Assembly (NCBI GenBank): GCA_942490895.1
Contig: CALNZC010000069.1
Span: forward strand, 51,038-115,037
Length of the DNA stretch: 64,000 nucleotides
Source of the DNA: JAGNXB01 sp942490895
GTDB taxonomy: Bacteria > Bacteroidota > Bacteroidia > Chitinophagales > Saprospiraceae
Reading direction: 5' to 3'
Shown here: piece after piece, positions 44,368 through 54,479 of the stretch
How positions within the stretch are numbered: the stretch's first letter is position 1
Layout of the letters: the number at the start of each line of letters is the position of its first letter
Translations under genes and position numbers: made by a program
Notes under the pieces: generated by a model
Database searches by the model: none
What the model was told of the DNA's origin: nothing
The model's input: only the letters and a program-made list of their open reading frames with translations

Positions 44368-44871
44368 TTAGAAGGTATATCGGGCACCCAGCCCTCCTAC
44401 CTCTGCACCAAAACCATCTCCCCATCCGCCAAAGACGAATGAAGGCACCCAGTCAACCGTTAAGTTGATCGGTGCATTTGCGAATTTATAATCCAGGCCG
44501 ATGGCACCATGGATACCAATACTGACAGATCCATAATCCTCTCCAAGAGAATCAGACCAATCCTTATAGTCACCACCCCAACTGCGGAATGATGCACCAC
44601 CGCCATAATACCAGCGAAGTCCTTCCACACCTTCAATTGGATTGTGAATGAGGTAAAGTCCCGTCAGCTGGAAATAATTATATCTGAACCCTGGAACTCC
44701 CCAGGAGCGATAGGTCACGACACCTTCCAACGCAGCCTTTTCATTCAGAAAATGCTTGTAGCTTATGCCGTAGTCCCAACCCAAACGCAAGCCTATTGCC
44801 CGACTATAGTCCTGTGAATACATGACCGTTGTAAAGCCCGCAAAAACCAGAAGTAAAAGCAGTTTTTTCAT
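44368..44871 (-). CDS. Outer-membrane beta-barrel-like protein
   Basis: 167 residues from ATG 44871 (MKKLLLLLVFAGF), giving a clean signal peptide cut near TTVMYSQ. An earlier in-frame start at 44898 would spoil it. The mature part alternates aromatic/hydrophobic strands with Gly/Ser turns (LRLGWDYGISYKHFL, YYGGGASFRSW, GIHGAIGLDYKF) and ends ARYTF with a terminal phenylalanine, typical of small eight-stranded outer-membrane barrels. No enzymatic motif. Specific function unknown. Confidence 0.75.
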   Translation of the reverse strand: MKKLLLLLVFAGFTTVMYSQDYSRAIGLRLGWDYGISYKHFLNEKAALEGVVTYRSWGVPGFRYNYFQLTGLYLIHNPIEGVEGLRWYYGGGASFRSWGGDYKDWSDSLGEDYGSVSIGIHGAIGLDYKFANAPINLTVDWVPSFVFGGWGDGFGAEVGGLGARYTF

Positions 44872-44957
44872 AATATCGAGGTTTTTATTGGTCGGCAAGT
44901 TAAGAAGCTTCTCGCTAGTTCACCCTGAAAAAGTTGAAACGAGATAGTGGGGAACAC

Positions 44958-45521
44958 CTACCCCAGTCGAACGGCAAACCTCATCTTATAATCCGACTGG
45001 ATCTGTCCTGTCCGGATCATTTCCAACTTCTTCTTGATCAGTCGGCGTTTCAAAGGCTTCAGTTTCTCCGTAAACAGTACCCCTTCAATATGGTCATATT
45101 CATGCTGGATCACCCGTGCATTCAGGCCGCCATACGTCTCCTCATGCCATGTGAATGATTCATCCTGATATCGAATTCGGATGGATGGCAATCGCTCGAC
45201 TTCACCTCTGATATCAGGTATGCTCAAGCATCCTTCTTCGTACGACCATGGTTGGCCCTCCTCCTCGAGAATTTCGGCATTGATAAAGACCTTCTTTATC
45301 CCAACGTCCAGTTTCTCGTCATCTTTCACTTGCTCCGTATCCACCAGAAAGATGCGCAAGGCCAACCCCACCTGAGGTCCGGCTAATCCAACGCCATGTG
45401 CATTGTACATTGTTTCCCACATGTTGGGGATCAACTCTTCCAGAACAGGATCTGTAGGATCGATATCCAAAGCCATCTTTTTCAAGACAGGCTGACCGTA
45501 TCCATAAATCGGTAATATCAT
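44958..45521 (-). CDS. def: Peptide deformylase
   Basis: 187 residues with all three deformylase motifs: GVGLAGPQVG (motif 1), EEGCLSIP (motif 2, with the metal cysteine) and IQHEYDHIEG (motif 3, with two metal histidines and the catalytic glutamate). It removes the formyl group from new proteins at the ribosome exit. Start ATG overlaps the stop of ruvX (ATGA), an arrangement common in Bacteroidota. Confidence 0.97.
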   Translation of the reverse strand: MILPIYGYGQPVLKKMALDIDPTDPVLEELIPNMWETMYNAHGVGLAGPQVGLALRIFLVDTEQVKDDEKLDVGIKKVFINAEILEEEGQPWSYEEGCLSIPDIRGEVERLPSIRIRYQDESFTWHEETYGGLNARVIQHEYDHIEGVLFTEKLKPLKRRLIKKKLEMIRTGQIQSDYKMRFAVRLG

Positions 45522-45946
45522 CGTAATGCTTGCTTTTCCTGATGTTCTAAATATTCCAGGAGGATCACACTGGCTGATACCTGGTCGACCAATGCTTTAT
45601 CCTGGCGTTTTTTCTTTTTGGCTCCGGACTGGAGAATGATCTCTTTGGCCTTTTCTGAGGAAAGTCTTTCATCCCAAAAGTCAATTGTCACATTCGGGAA
45701 TTTCCGGCTCAGAAAGATGCCATACTGATGAATCTGTTCATACAATTGTGCAGGATCACCATTCATATGAAAGGGTTCACCTAAAATAATCCGGTCTACC
45801 TCTTCTCCATTGAGATAACTTTCCAAAAAGGGTAAAAGTTCTTTGGTGGGTACGGTGGTCAATCCGGATGCTATGATCCGAAGGGGATCCGTCACTGCGA
45901 TACCCGTCCTTTTTGTTCCATAATCAATGGCCATCCAACGTCCCAT
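45518..45946 (-). CDS. ruvX: RuvX/YqgF family Holliday-junction resolvase-like nuclease
   Basis: 142 residues from ATG 45946 (MGRWMAIDYGTKRTG). This start keeps the catalytic AIDYGTKRTGIA at the usual distance from the N-terminus; the codon at 45970 would add eight unlikely residues. The second acidic site is WDERLSSEKA and the third is in ALVDQVSASVIL. An RNase H-fold nuclease linked in bacteria to pre-16S rRNA 5'-end maturation and to recombination. Operon with def. Confidence 0.93.
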   Translation of the reverse strand: MGRWMAIDYGTKRTGIAVTDPLRIIASGLTTVPTKELLPFLESYLNGEEVDRIILGEPFHMNGDPAQLYEQIHQYGIFLSRKFPNVTIDFWDERLSSEKAKEIILQSGAKKKKRQDKALVDQVSASVILLEYLEHQEKQALR

Positions 45947-45996
45947 AACACAAATGTAGGCCGAATCCATCAGCTCGAGGGGCCCGGGATAAAAAA

Positions 45997-46027
45997 TGAA
46001 AAGAGCCGGAGGATCACCCCGGCTCTT
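45997..46027 (-). terminator. Rho-independent terminator after rpoC
   Basis: AAAAGAGCCGG stem pairing with CCGGCTCTTTT around a short imperfect loop, T-rich on the minus strand, 27 bases beyond the rpoC stop. It closes the large ribosomal/RNA-polymerase operon. Confidence 0.85.
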
Positions 46028-46053
46028 TTACTCACTCTTCTGGCGAATTCGCC

Positions 46054-48870
46054 TTATTCAGCTGCATCTTCCTGCATCACAGACATACGGGCCTGGTGGG
46101 CTTCGTAATGATTCTGATCAAGGACGATGAGGTTTCGGAACCGGCGCATACCGGTACCCGCTGGAATTGGTTTTCCGACAATGACATTCTCCTTCAGACC
46201 ATTCAGACCATCTTTCTTCGCAGAAATGGCTGCATAACTGAGGACTTTCGTCGTTTCCTGGAAAGATGCCGCAGAAATCCAGCTCTGTGTGCCCAGAGAA
46301 GATCGTGTGATCCCCTGAAGCATCGGACTGGACGTGGCTGCAACAGCATCACGGTACTCTACCAACTTGAGGTCATTTCTCTTCAAGGAAGAGTTCTCTT
46401 CCCTCAATTGGCGTAAAGTGACCAATTGACCAGCCTTGAGCACAGTGGATTCACCTGGTTCTGTGACAAATTTCTTGTCAAAAATCCAGTCGTTCTCCTT
46501 CAGGAACTCAAACTTGTCTACTGCTTCACCTTCCAGCAAATTGGTATCACCTGCGTCTTCGATTTGCACTCGGCGCATCATCTGACGTACGATCACTTCA
46601 ATATGCTTGTCATTAATGGCAATACCCTGACTCCGATATACTTCCTGAATCCCGTTGACGATGTACGATTGTACAGCAAACGGGCCCTTGATATTCAGAA
46701 TGTCCTTAGGCGATACAGAACCATCCGACAATGGTGTGCCCGCACGTACAAAGTCACCTTCCTGAACCAGGATATGACGTGACAATCCAACCAGGTATTT
46801 CCTGATCTGACCATCTTTTGCAGTGACGATACACTCTCGGTTACCCCGCTTGATCTTACCAAAGCTCACGACACCATCGATCTCGACTACAACAGCCGGG
46901 TTTGACGGGTTTCGGGCTTCAAATAATTCAGTCACACGCGGCAGACCACCGGTAATATCCTGGATCTTGTTCTGCTGTCGTGGAATCTTGGCCAGTTTTT
47001 GACCTGACTTCACGGCAGTGCCATCATCAATGGACAGATAAGAACCTACGGGTAGTGTATAGGAGCGCAGCACCTCACCATCCGGACTAATAATCTGAAT
47101 GGTTGGGACTTTCCTCTTGTTTTTGGCTTCGACAATAACCTTCTCTGAATATCCAGTTTGATCATCACGCTCCATACGGAAGGTCATCCCTTCTTCGACA
47201 TCTTCAAATTTGATGATTCCGGAGAATTCGGAGACGATTACCGCGTTAAACGGATCCCATTCGCAAAGCATATCACCCCGTGCGACTGTGTCGCCATCCT
47301 TTTTAAACAAGGTAGCGCCATAGGGTACGTGGCTGTTTGAAAGCAATTTGTTTGTCTCCGGGTCTACGATGCGAATCTCACCGGTACGAGACAAAACGAT
47401 ATCATAGCTACCATCGGGGCCTTCATAATACGTTGACCGGACACCATCGAATTCAATTCGACCGGCATACTTGGTCACGATCTCAGACTCTGACTTCGTC
47501 ACCGAAGCCACACCACCCACGTGGAAGGTCCGCAAGGTCAGCTGTGTTCCAGGTTCACCGATAGACTGCGCAGCGATAATACCCACGGCATCACCATCTT
47601 CTGCAATCCGGCCAGAAGCCAGGTTCTTTCCATAGCACTTGGCACAAACCCCTTCTCTGGTCTCACAAGTGAGAACAGAACGGATTGTGACTAACTCGAT
47701 ACCATTTTCATCGATGCTATTGGCAATATCCTGGGAGATATATTCTCCAGCAGGCAACATGACTTCATCTGTTTCCGGATGATAGATGTCATACAGCGTA
47801 TAACGACCCTGAATACGTGATGAAAGTGATTCGATGATTTTATCCTGATCCTTCAAGGCAGTTGTATCGATACCCCGAAGTGTATCACAATCCACCTCAC
47901 GGATCACTACATCCTGGGAAACGTCGACCAAACGACGAGTCAGGTAACCGGCATCGGCCGTTTTCAAAGCCGTATCCGCAAGACCCTTACGAGCACCGTG
48001 TGTTGAGATAAAGTATTCAAGTACGGACAGGCCTTCCAGGAAGTTGGACAATACCGGATTTTCGATAATTGCTCCACCTGTATCGCCAGATTTCCGTGGC
48101 TTGGCCATCAGTCCCCGCAATCCACACAGCTGCTTAATCTGCTGTTTAGATCCACGAGCACCGGAGTCCAGCATCATGTATACTGAGTTGAAGCCGTCTT
48201 TGTGAGCGGCAAGCTCTCGCATCAAGTTGTCCGTGATCCGGTTATCGGCAAACGTCCATTTGTCAATGATCTGGTTATACCGTTCGTTGTTGGTAATCAG
48301 ACCCATATTGTAGTTGTCCCAAACCTCGTCTACCTCAGCTTGAGCATCAATCAATGTTTTCTCCTTGATTGACGGGTTGATCAAGTCACCCAGGTTGAAT
48401 GACAAACCTCCTTTGAAAGACCAGCCGAAACCGAGTTCCTTGATCTCATCCAGAAATTTGGCAGTCGTCCGGAAGTCTGTCAACTTCAGGATCCGTGAAA
48501 TCACGGATTTCAGGTTCTTCTTGGTCAACAATTCGTTGAGGAATGGAACCCGTTCTGGTACCACCTGGTTGAGGATTACTCGACCAACTGTTGAGTCCAC
48601 AATGCCTATCCGCATTTCACCGTCTTCACCCAATATACGGGCACGAACCTTGATGGCAGCATGAAGATCAATCATGCCTTCATTGAAAGCGATGTTGACT
48701 TCTTCGGCAGAATAAAAAGTCCTTCCTTCACCCCTCACCACATGCTCCTTGCTGGATACGCGGCTTTTTGTGAGATAGTACAATCCCAGAACCATGTCCT
48801 GAGAAGGCAGGGTGATCGGTGATCCATCCTGAGGTTCAGCATGCCAGTGAGGAACATCACACTGTGTCAT
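46054..48870 (-). CDS. rpoC: RNA polymerase beta' subunit, N-terminally truncated in this sequence
   Basis: The open frame gives 938 residues, but only those from PQDGSPITLPSQDMVLG onward (about 48838 and below) are RpoC. The first dozen residues come from the foreign-looking segment. RpoC in Bacteroidota is about 1400 residues, so roughly the first 480 are missing. These include the clamp N-terminus, the zinc ribbon and the catalytic NADFDGD loop that holds the active-site magnesium. The remaining part is well conserved: trigger-loop region (QSIGEPGTQLTLRTFH), the second zinc site (CETREGVCAKCYGKN) and a normal C-terminus. The gene cannot function as written, and an assembly fault is the likely cause. 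Confidence 0.95.
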   Translation of the reverse strand: MTQCDVPHWHAEPQDGSPITLPSQDMVLGLYYLTKSRVSSKEHVVRGEGRTFYSAEEVNIAFNEGMIDLHAAIKVRARILGEDGEMRIGIVDSTVGRVILNQVVPERVPFLNELLTKKNLKSVISRILKLTDFRTTAKFLDEIKELGFGWSFKGGLSFNLGDLINPSIKEKTLIDAQAEVDEVWDNYNMGLITNNERYNQIIDKWTFADNRITDNLMRELAAHKDGFNSVYMMLDSGARGSKQQIKQLCGLRGLMAKPRKSGDTGGAIIENPVLSNFLEGLSVLEYFISTHGARKGLADTALKTADAGYLTRRLVDVSQDVVIREVDCDTLRGIDTTALKDQDKIIESLSSRIQGRYTLYDIYHPETDEVMLPAGEYISQDIANSIDENGIELVTIRSVLTCETREGVCAKCYGKNLASGRIAEDGDAVGIIAAQSIGEPGTQLTLRTFHVGGVASVTKSESEIVTKYAGRIEFDGVRSTYYEGPDGSYDIVLSRTGEIRIVDPETNKLLSNSHVPYGATLFKKDGDTVARGDMLCEWDPFNAVIVSEFSGIIKFEDVEEGMTFRMERDDQTGYSEKVIVEAKNKRKVPTIQIISPDGEVLRSYTLPVGSYLSIDDGTAVKSGQKLAKIPRQQNKIQDITGGLPRVTELFEARNPSNPAVVVEIDGVVSFGKIKRGNRECIVTAKDGQIRKYLVGLSRHILVQEGDFVRAGTPLSDGSVSPKDILNIKGPFAVQSYIVNGIQEVYRSQGIAINDKHIEVIVRQMMRRVQIEDAGDTNLLEGEAVDKFEFLKENDWIFDKKFVTEPGESTVLKAGQLVTLRQLREENSSLKRNDLKLVEYRDAVAATSSPMLQGITRSSLGTQSWISAASFQETTKVLSYAAISAKKDGLNGLKENVIVGKPIPAGTGMRRFRNLIVLDQNHYEAHQARMSVMQEDAAE

Positions 48871-50805
48871 GTAATGGCTTCATGGCCTGTACTATGCTGC
48901 AATGCTATCCGTCACGATTATGTGCCATGGAATACCATGAAATCATGTAATTTGACTGTTTCTCTCACCAATCTGGTTTGTACCGGCTGGAGATTTGTGG
49001 AGTTGGTTCTGTCTAATGGATTGCATCCGTTCAGACTGTTTTCCATATCTCTGATCATAGAATCTCTGGTACTAAACCAGTTTTCAAGGATTTTAGCTCC
49101 TGGATAATTTTGTTGATCGAACTTTCTGATACTAATCATTTGAATAGCTCGTGCCATCGAATACTCTAATTGCAATTTGTGTTGATCACACTATTGATTT
49201 GTGTCCAATCTAATGCTTTCCCAGAGGGTTGAATTGAATCCATTCGAGTCCTTTCGAAGAGGTCATCAGACCATTCGAGCATTCAATTCCATTCTAAATC
49301 CATGATTTCCATTGGTTATTCGATGATTCCATTCGTTTCCATTCGTTTCCATTCCATTCGATTCCATTTGATTCCAGTAAATTGCTTCAATCGATTGCTC
49401 TGGATGATCACTTGATTACAGCCCATTCGAGTCCTTGTCATCCATTGGAATCCATTGGATGGAATCCATTGCATTGGTGATTTGGGTCCATTCGTGCTTA
49501 TCAAATCCATTGGTGCTGGCGTACATTCGTTTGTGGTTTCCATTCATTGGCGTTCGATAACGAATGAGATGTCATCCAACTGCTTCAAGAGTAGATTCAA
49601 ATATGGCTGGTTCGATTCATGTGAAATCGTCCGGATGGTTATCATCCAGACTCGATTTTCCTGGAGGTATCTATCTCCGATATCTTCACTATATGGTCGA
49701 TGATAATGCCCTTTCATTTTCAATCCTGGATAATTTGAATTACTATACTGCTCGTAGTAATAAATACGTTCTCCAGCTTCTGATATTACCCATAGAATCC
49801 ATTCATTCATGAATTGTCCTGTGATAGGACGATGGAACTATCAATTGATAGTCCATCCGCTCCTGTTAGAATCTTCTGGTAGATTTTATTACCATCAGAC
49901 TGGTAACCATTCAATTGATTGTAGATTATTGCATTGATCGCATATATCCTTTGAATTCATCGAAGATCCTGTCAAGAAGAGTCCGTCACACTCATTGAAT
50001 GGACTGTAGTTATCAATTTCAGAAATCAATTTCAGGGAGTCCAGTGGAATTTCCAGTGATGCCATTCGATTGCATTCGATTCCATTCGAGTACATTGGTT
50101 TCCTTTAGTGTACTTTCCATTCGATATTTGAATACCACAAATCATTAGATTCCATTCAATTGATGTCCATTCAATCAAAAATCAGGAATCCATTCGATTC
50201 CATTCGTTTGTTCATTGGTTTCCATTCGTTTGTGGTTTCCGTTCGATTCCATTCGATTTCATTCGAGCAATTCCTTTAATGAAATTAAAATTCAGTGCAT
50301 TCGATAATTCCATTCAATGCTGTTCCAAATCATTTCATTTCAATTCCATTCGTTTTTCAATGAGTCGAGTACATCCAATCGAATCAGTGCATTTCCGTCA
50401 TCCGATGATGATGATTCCATTCGAGACCAATCGATTGCATTCGTTTGGTGAATCCATTCGATTCCATTCGATGGTTCGACTCCAATTGCATGCAATTCAC
50501 TTGATGGTTATTTCATTCGATCACATGAATTCATTAAAATTCGTGTCAATGACACTCAACTTTTCTCCATTCAACTCAAGAATAAATTCAAAGACCGTTC
50601 CAGGTTCATCCGATGTTAATTCAGTGTTCAATGATGATGATGCCATCCAGTGCATGTCTTTGCATTCGATTCCATTAGACAATAATTCCATGTCATCATT
50701 AGCCATCTTGATCCCTGACTCTAGTCATTGTATGAGATTCTACTAAATCAGCACACCGCTGGTGTTCACCTGATCGAAATATTGAACTTCTCACGTCAAT
50801 GTCCA
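48838..50805. other. Satellite-like low-complexity segment replacing the rpoB 3' end and rpoC 5' end
   Basis: About 1.97 kb between authentic RpoB (ending KVNE on the minus strand at about 50805) and authentic RpoC (starting PQDG at about 48838). It is rich in CCATTCG, GATTCC and ATTCCATTCGATTCC words, most densely at 49220-49540 and 50040-50480, with less regular stretches between. No frame shows RpoB or RpoC similarity, and no recognisable gene, tRNA or insertion sequence is present. The word pattern resembles mammalian pentamer-derived satellites (HSAT II/III) by eye. Base use differs sharply from both flanks. Confidence 0.85.
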
Positions 50806-53800
50806 AACCTCATTTACCTTGATGGAGAAGTTGTGCAACAACCTGGCAATCAGCCCATTCGTATGTTCATCATCCGACCATTTGTTGTAGTCTACAACAG
50901 AGTAGTCAATGTTCTTCAATACATTCAATGAGAATTTGATCCCTTTAGAGACCATGTCCTCGTTGTAGATACTCCGGATACCTTGAGCGACCTTCCCCTT
51001 TGTAAGGGTCATCAATTTGTCGATCAGGATGGTCTTCAGTTCATTCAATGCAACTGCATGCTGATCATCCAGCTTGTCGAGCAGTTCCTTCTCCTGTACT
51101 TTCTGAACCTTATCCTTCTTCGCGCGAGCAAAGAGTTGCTTGGAAATTACTACCCCAAAAGTAGATGGAGGTGCTTTCATGGAAGCGTCTTTGACATCTC
51201 CAGCCTTATCGCCGAAGATCGCCCGCAACAACTTCTCTTCCGGAGTCGGATCAGACTCGCCTTTTGGCGTGATCTTTCCAATCAGGATATCACCTTCATG
51301 AACCCAGGCCCCAACACGAATGATTCCGTTTTCATCGAGATCCTTAGTGGCATCTTCGCTGACGTTTGGAATATCATTGGTTAGTTCCTCTTCTCCAAGT
51401 TTCGTGTCCCGGACATCCATCTCGAAGCTTTCGATATGGATGGAGGTGAAAATGTCATCCCGAACAACACGCTCAGAGATCACAATGGCATCCTCAAAGT
51501 TGTATCCCTTCCAGGGCATGAACGCCACTTTCAGGTTCTGACCAAGTGCCAGCTCACCCAATTCGGTGGCATAACCATCACACAGAATCTGGCCTTTAAT
51601 CACTCGGTCACCTTTCTTGACGATCGGCTTCAGATTGATACAAGTACCCTGGTTTGTGCTTTGGAATTTTGTCAGTTGGTATGTCTTGCGGTTGTCTTCG
51701 AAGGAGATCAACTGATCTTCATCGCTCCGGTCATACCGGATCACCACTTGATCTGCATCTACATATTCAACGACACCCTCTCCTTCTGCATTGATCAGCA
51801 TCCGGGAATCCCGCGCAACTTTGCCTTCAAGGCCTGTTCCAACAATTGGAGAGGCTGGCTTGATCAATGGTACAGCCTGACGTTGCATGTTCGAACCCAT
51901 CAAGGCCCGGTTAGCATCATCATGCTCGAGGAATGGAATCATGGAAGCCGATACACCAACGATCTGGTTGGGCGCGACATCCATATAATCCAACTCATCG
52001 GGTCCGAGAACCGGGAATTCCCCGTGTTCCCGTGATTTGATTCGGTCGGTCGTAAAACCACCCTTATCATCCAGAACCGCATTGGCCTGGGCAATTCGCT
52101 GGAAGTCTTCGCCTTCAGCAGAAAGGAATTGGATGGCTCCTTTCAGATCGACCTTCCCCTTGATCACCTTTCTATAAGGTGTTTCCAGGAAGCCCATCTT
52201 GTTGACCTTCGCATGAACGCAAAGAGTGGAAATCAAACCAATGTTTGGTCCTTCCGGCGTTTCAATCGTACACAACCGTCCATAGTGGGAATAGTGTACG
52301 TCACGAACTTCGAAACCGGCACGTTCCCGTGACAGACCTCCAGGCCCCAGAGCAGAAATCCTCCGCTTGTGAGTGATCTCAGAAAGTGGATTGGTCTGAT
52401 CCAGGAACTGGGACAGCTGACTCGTACCAAAGAATGAGTTGATCACTGAGGACAGGGTCCGAGCATTGATCAGATCAACTGGTGTAAACACTTCGTTGTC
52501 CCGAACATTCATCCGTTCCCGGATGGTCCGAGCCATACGAGCCAGGCCGACTCCAAACTGGGAGAACAATTGTTCACCCACAGTACGGACCCGACGATTA
52601 CTCAGGTGGTCAATGTCATCAATATCAGCGTGCTGGTTGATCAATTTTACCAGGTACCGGACGATATGAATAATATCTTCCTTGGTCAGTACCAGTGTTT
52701 CTTCATCAATATCCAACTTGAGTTTGCGGTTGATCTTATATCGACCTACCTCACCCAAATTGTATCGCTTGTCACTGAAAAACAGTTTATCAATAATTCC
52801 GCGAGCCGTCTCCTCATCCGGAGGATCGGTACCACGCAATTGGCGATAAATATGGGTAACCGCCTCCATTTCAGAGCTGGATGGATCTTTCTGAAGTGTG
52901 TTGTAGATAATCGCAAAATCCTCTTCAACATCATCCTTCTGAAGGATCACAGATTTACAATCTGCAGCTATGATCTGTTCGATATTGGTTTCATCCAGAA
53001 TGACATCCCGTTCCAGAATGATTTCATTCCGTTCGATGGTCACCACTTCGCCTGTATCTTCATCAACGAAGTCTTCCGTCCAACTCCGCAGAACACGAGC
53101 GGCCAGTTTACGGCCGATCGCTTTCTTCAGGTCCTTCTGGGTCGCTTTAATCTCATCCGCCAGTCCGAACAAGTCCAGGATCACTTTATCTGTGTCATAG
53201 CCGATGGCTCGTAACAAAGTCGTGACGGGGAACTTTTTCTTCCGGTCGATATAGGCGTACATCACATTGTTGATGTCCGTTGCGAACTCCATCCAGGCTC
53301 CTTTGAACGGAATGACCCGTGCAGAGAAGATCTGGCTACCATTGGGGTGGAAGCTCTGACCGAAGAACACTCCTGGTGAACGGTGCAACTGAGAAACAAT
53401 AACCCGCTCGGCTCCGTTAATGACAAAGGTGCCTTTGGGGGTCATATAGGGAATATTCCCTAAAAAGACATCCTGAACAATGGTCTGGAAGTCAATATGT
53501 TCCTCGTCATTACAGGACAACTTCAGCTTTGCTTTTAAGGGCACGCTATACGTTAATCCCCGTTGCATACACTCCTCGATGGTATATCGTGGAGGGTCGA
53601 CGAAGTAATCTAAAAATTCTAGGAGAAAGATATTCCGGGCATCTGAAATCGGAAAGTTCTCCTGAAACACTCTATAAAGTCCTTCACTGATTCGATTATC
53701 AGGAGTTGTTTCCAGTTGGAAAAACTCTTGAAACGAACGCAGTTGGATATCCAGAAGATCTGGATATTCCATAGACATTTTAATTTTCCCGAAGTTGATG

Positions 53801-53841
53801 CGTTGCTGTTCCGGGCTGATCAACATAGCGTTGGATCCCAT
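50791..53841 (-). CDS. rpoB: RNA polymerase beta subunit, C-terminally truncated in this sequence
   Basis: 1016 residues are open. Residues 1 to about 1011 are a well-conserved RpoB. They include the protrusion and lobes, the rifampicin region (FFGTSQLSQFLDQTNPLSEITHKRR), and LCTIETPEGPNIGLI. The last five residues (VWTLT) and the stop lie in the satellite-like segment. Bacteroidota RpoB is about 1270 residues, so about 250 are lost, including the GDKMAGRHGNKG and GGKAQFGGQRFGEMEVWAL segments needed for catalysis and beta' binding. The start is normal and follows rplL after 176 bases. Truncation is best explained as an assembly fault, see the flanking feature. Confidence 0.95.
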   Translation of the reverse strand: MGSNAMLISPEQQRINFGKIKMSMEYPDLLDIQLRSFQEFFQLETTPDNRISEGLYRVFQENFPISDARNIFLLEFLDYFVDPPRYTIEECMQRGLTYSVPLKAKLKLSCNDEEHIDFQTIVQDVFLGNIPYMTPKGTFVINGAERVIVSQLHRSPGVFFGQSFHPNGSQIFSARVIPFKGAWMEFATDINNVMYAYIDRKKKFPVTTLLRAIGYDTDKVILDLFGLADEIKATQKDLKKAIGRKLAARVLRSWTEDFVDEDTGEVVTIERNEIILERDVILDETNIEQIIAADCKSVILQKDDVEEDFAIIYNTLQKDPSSSEMEAVTHIYRQLRGTDPPDEETARGIIDKLFFSDKRYNLGEVGRYKINRKLKLDIDEETLVLTKEDIIHIVRYLVKLINQHADIDDIDHLSNRRVRTVGEQLFSQFGVGLARMARTIRERMNVRDNEVFTPVDLINARTLSSVINSFFGTSQLSQFLDQTNPLSEITHKRRISALGPGGLSRERAGFEVRDVHYSHYGRLCTIETPEGPNIGLISTLCVHAKVNKMGFLETPYRKVIKGKVDLKGAIQFLSAEGEDFQRIAQANAVLDDKGGFTTDRIKSREHGEFPVLGPDELDYMDVAPNQIVGVSASMIPFLEHDDANRALMGSNMQRQAVPLIKPASPIVGTGLEGKVARDSRMLINAEGEGVVEYVDADQVVIRYDRSDEDQLISFEDNRKTYQLTKFQSTNQGTCINLKPIVKKGDRVIKGQILCDGYATELGELALGQNLKVAFMPWKGYNFEDAIVISERVVRDDIFTSIHIESFEMDVRDTKLGEEELTNDIPNVSEDATKDLDENGIIRVGAWVHEGDILIGKITPKGESDPTPEEKLLRAIFGDKAGDVKDASMKAPPSTFGVVISKQLFARAKKDKVQKVQEKELLDKLDDQHAVALNELKTILIDKLMTLTKGKVAQGIRSIYNEDMVSKGIKFSLNVLKNIDYSVVDYNKWSDDEHTNGLIARLLHNFSIKVNEVWTLT

Positions 53842-53907
53842 GAGAAAGAGCGGTTTTGAAGCGATGAAAAAGGCTTCCCTTTTCCAGAAGGGGAATAAAC
53901 CAGAAAG

Positions 53908-53940
53908 GGCCTAGTCGATATACGAGATACCGACTAAGCC
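53908..53940 (-). promoter_or_regulatory. Hairpin in the rplL-rpoB intergenic region
   Basis: About 13-bp stem with two mismatches (53908-53920 with 53928-53940), between rplL and rpoB on the transcribed minus strand. No T-tract follows. It may act as an attenuator or RNA-processing site, as known between rplL and rpoB in other bacteria. Confidence 0.5.
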
Positions 53941-54017
53941 ATTATTCCGGTTGATGTACTGTTCTTACGTGTGCGTTAACGCGCATATCACCATTGGCAC
54001 GGTTAAAAGAGCAAGGA

Positions 54018-54395
54018 TTACTTAATCTCAACAGAAGCGCCTGCTTCTTCCAAAGCCTTCTTTAATGAATCGGCTTCTTCCTTAGATACTCCAGCCTTAA
54101 TTACGCCTGGGGCACCATCTACGAGATCCTTGGCTTCCTTCAATCCGAGGCCGGTGATCGTTTTAACTTCTTTTACGACTTGCAGTTTCGCTGCACCCGC
54201 GCTAGAGAGGATAACATCGAATTCAGTCTGCTCTGCTGCGGCGTCACCACCTGCTGCTGCTGGACCTGCTGCAACGGCTACTGCTGCTGCTGCTGGTTCG
54301 ATACCATACTCATCCTTCAAAATGGATGCAAGTTCGTTAACCTCCTTTACTGTGAGGTTAACCAATGATTCTGCAAGGCCTTTCAAATCTGCCAT
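54018..54395 (-). CDS. rplL: 50S ribosomal protein L7/L12
   Basis: 125 residues. An N-terminal dimerisation helix (LAESLVNLTVKEVNELASILKDE) leads through an Ala/Gly hinge (about 36-55) to the C-terminal factor-binding domain (EFDVILSSAGAAKLQVVKEVK, TGLGLKEAKDLVDGAPG). It forms the ribosomal stalk that recruits EF-Tu and EF-G. Follows rplJ as usual. Confidence 0.98.
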   Translation of the reverse strand: MADLKGLAESLVNLTVKEVNELASILKDEYGIEPAAAAVAVAAGPAAAGGDAAAEQTEFDVILSSAGAAKLQVVKEVKTITGLGLKEAKDLVDGAPGVIKAGVSKEEADSLKKALEEAGASVEIK

Positions 54396-54479
54396 GTTGC
54401 TTGTTTTTTCAATAATGATTTAATGCGGTCTCAAATGAGCGCAAGCTTGGAAGCCATACCTGTGATTCGCTGCCTGAAA

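Noticed and set aside
48841..50746. Small open frames within the satellite-like segment, up to 155 residues
   Set aside because: Composition follows the ATTCC words (NGIEW/RMEWN-type peptides), with no domain, no ribosome site and no similarity to RpoB or RpoC.
46054..53841. A naturally split RNA polymerase, as in cyanobacterial rpoC1/rpoC2
   Set aside because: Known splits keep all catalytic parts. Here the catalytic aspartate loop and large essential parts of both subunits are missing rather than divided.
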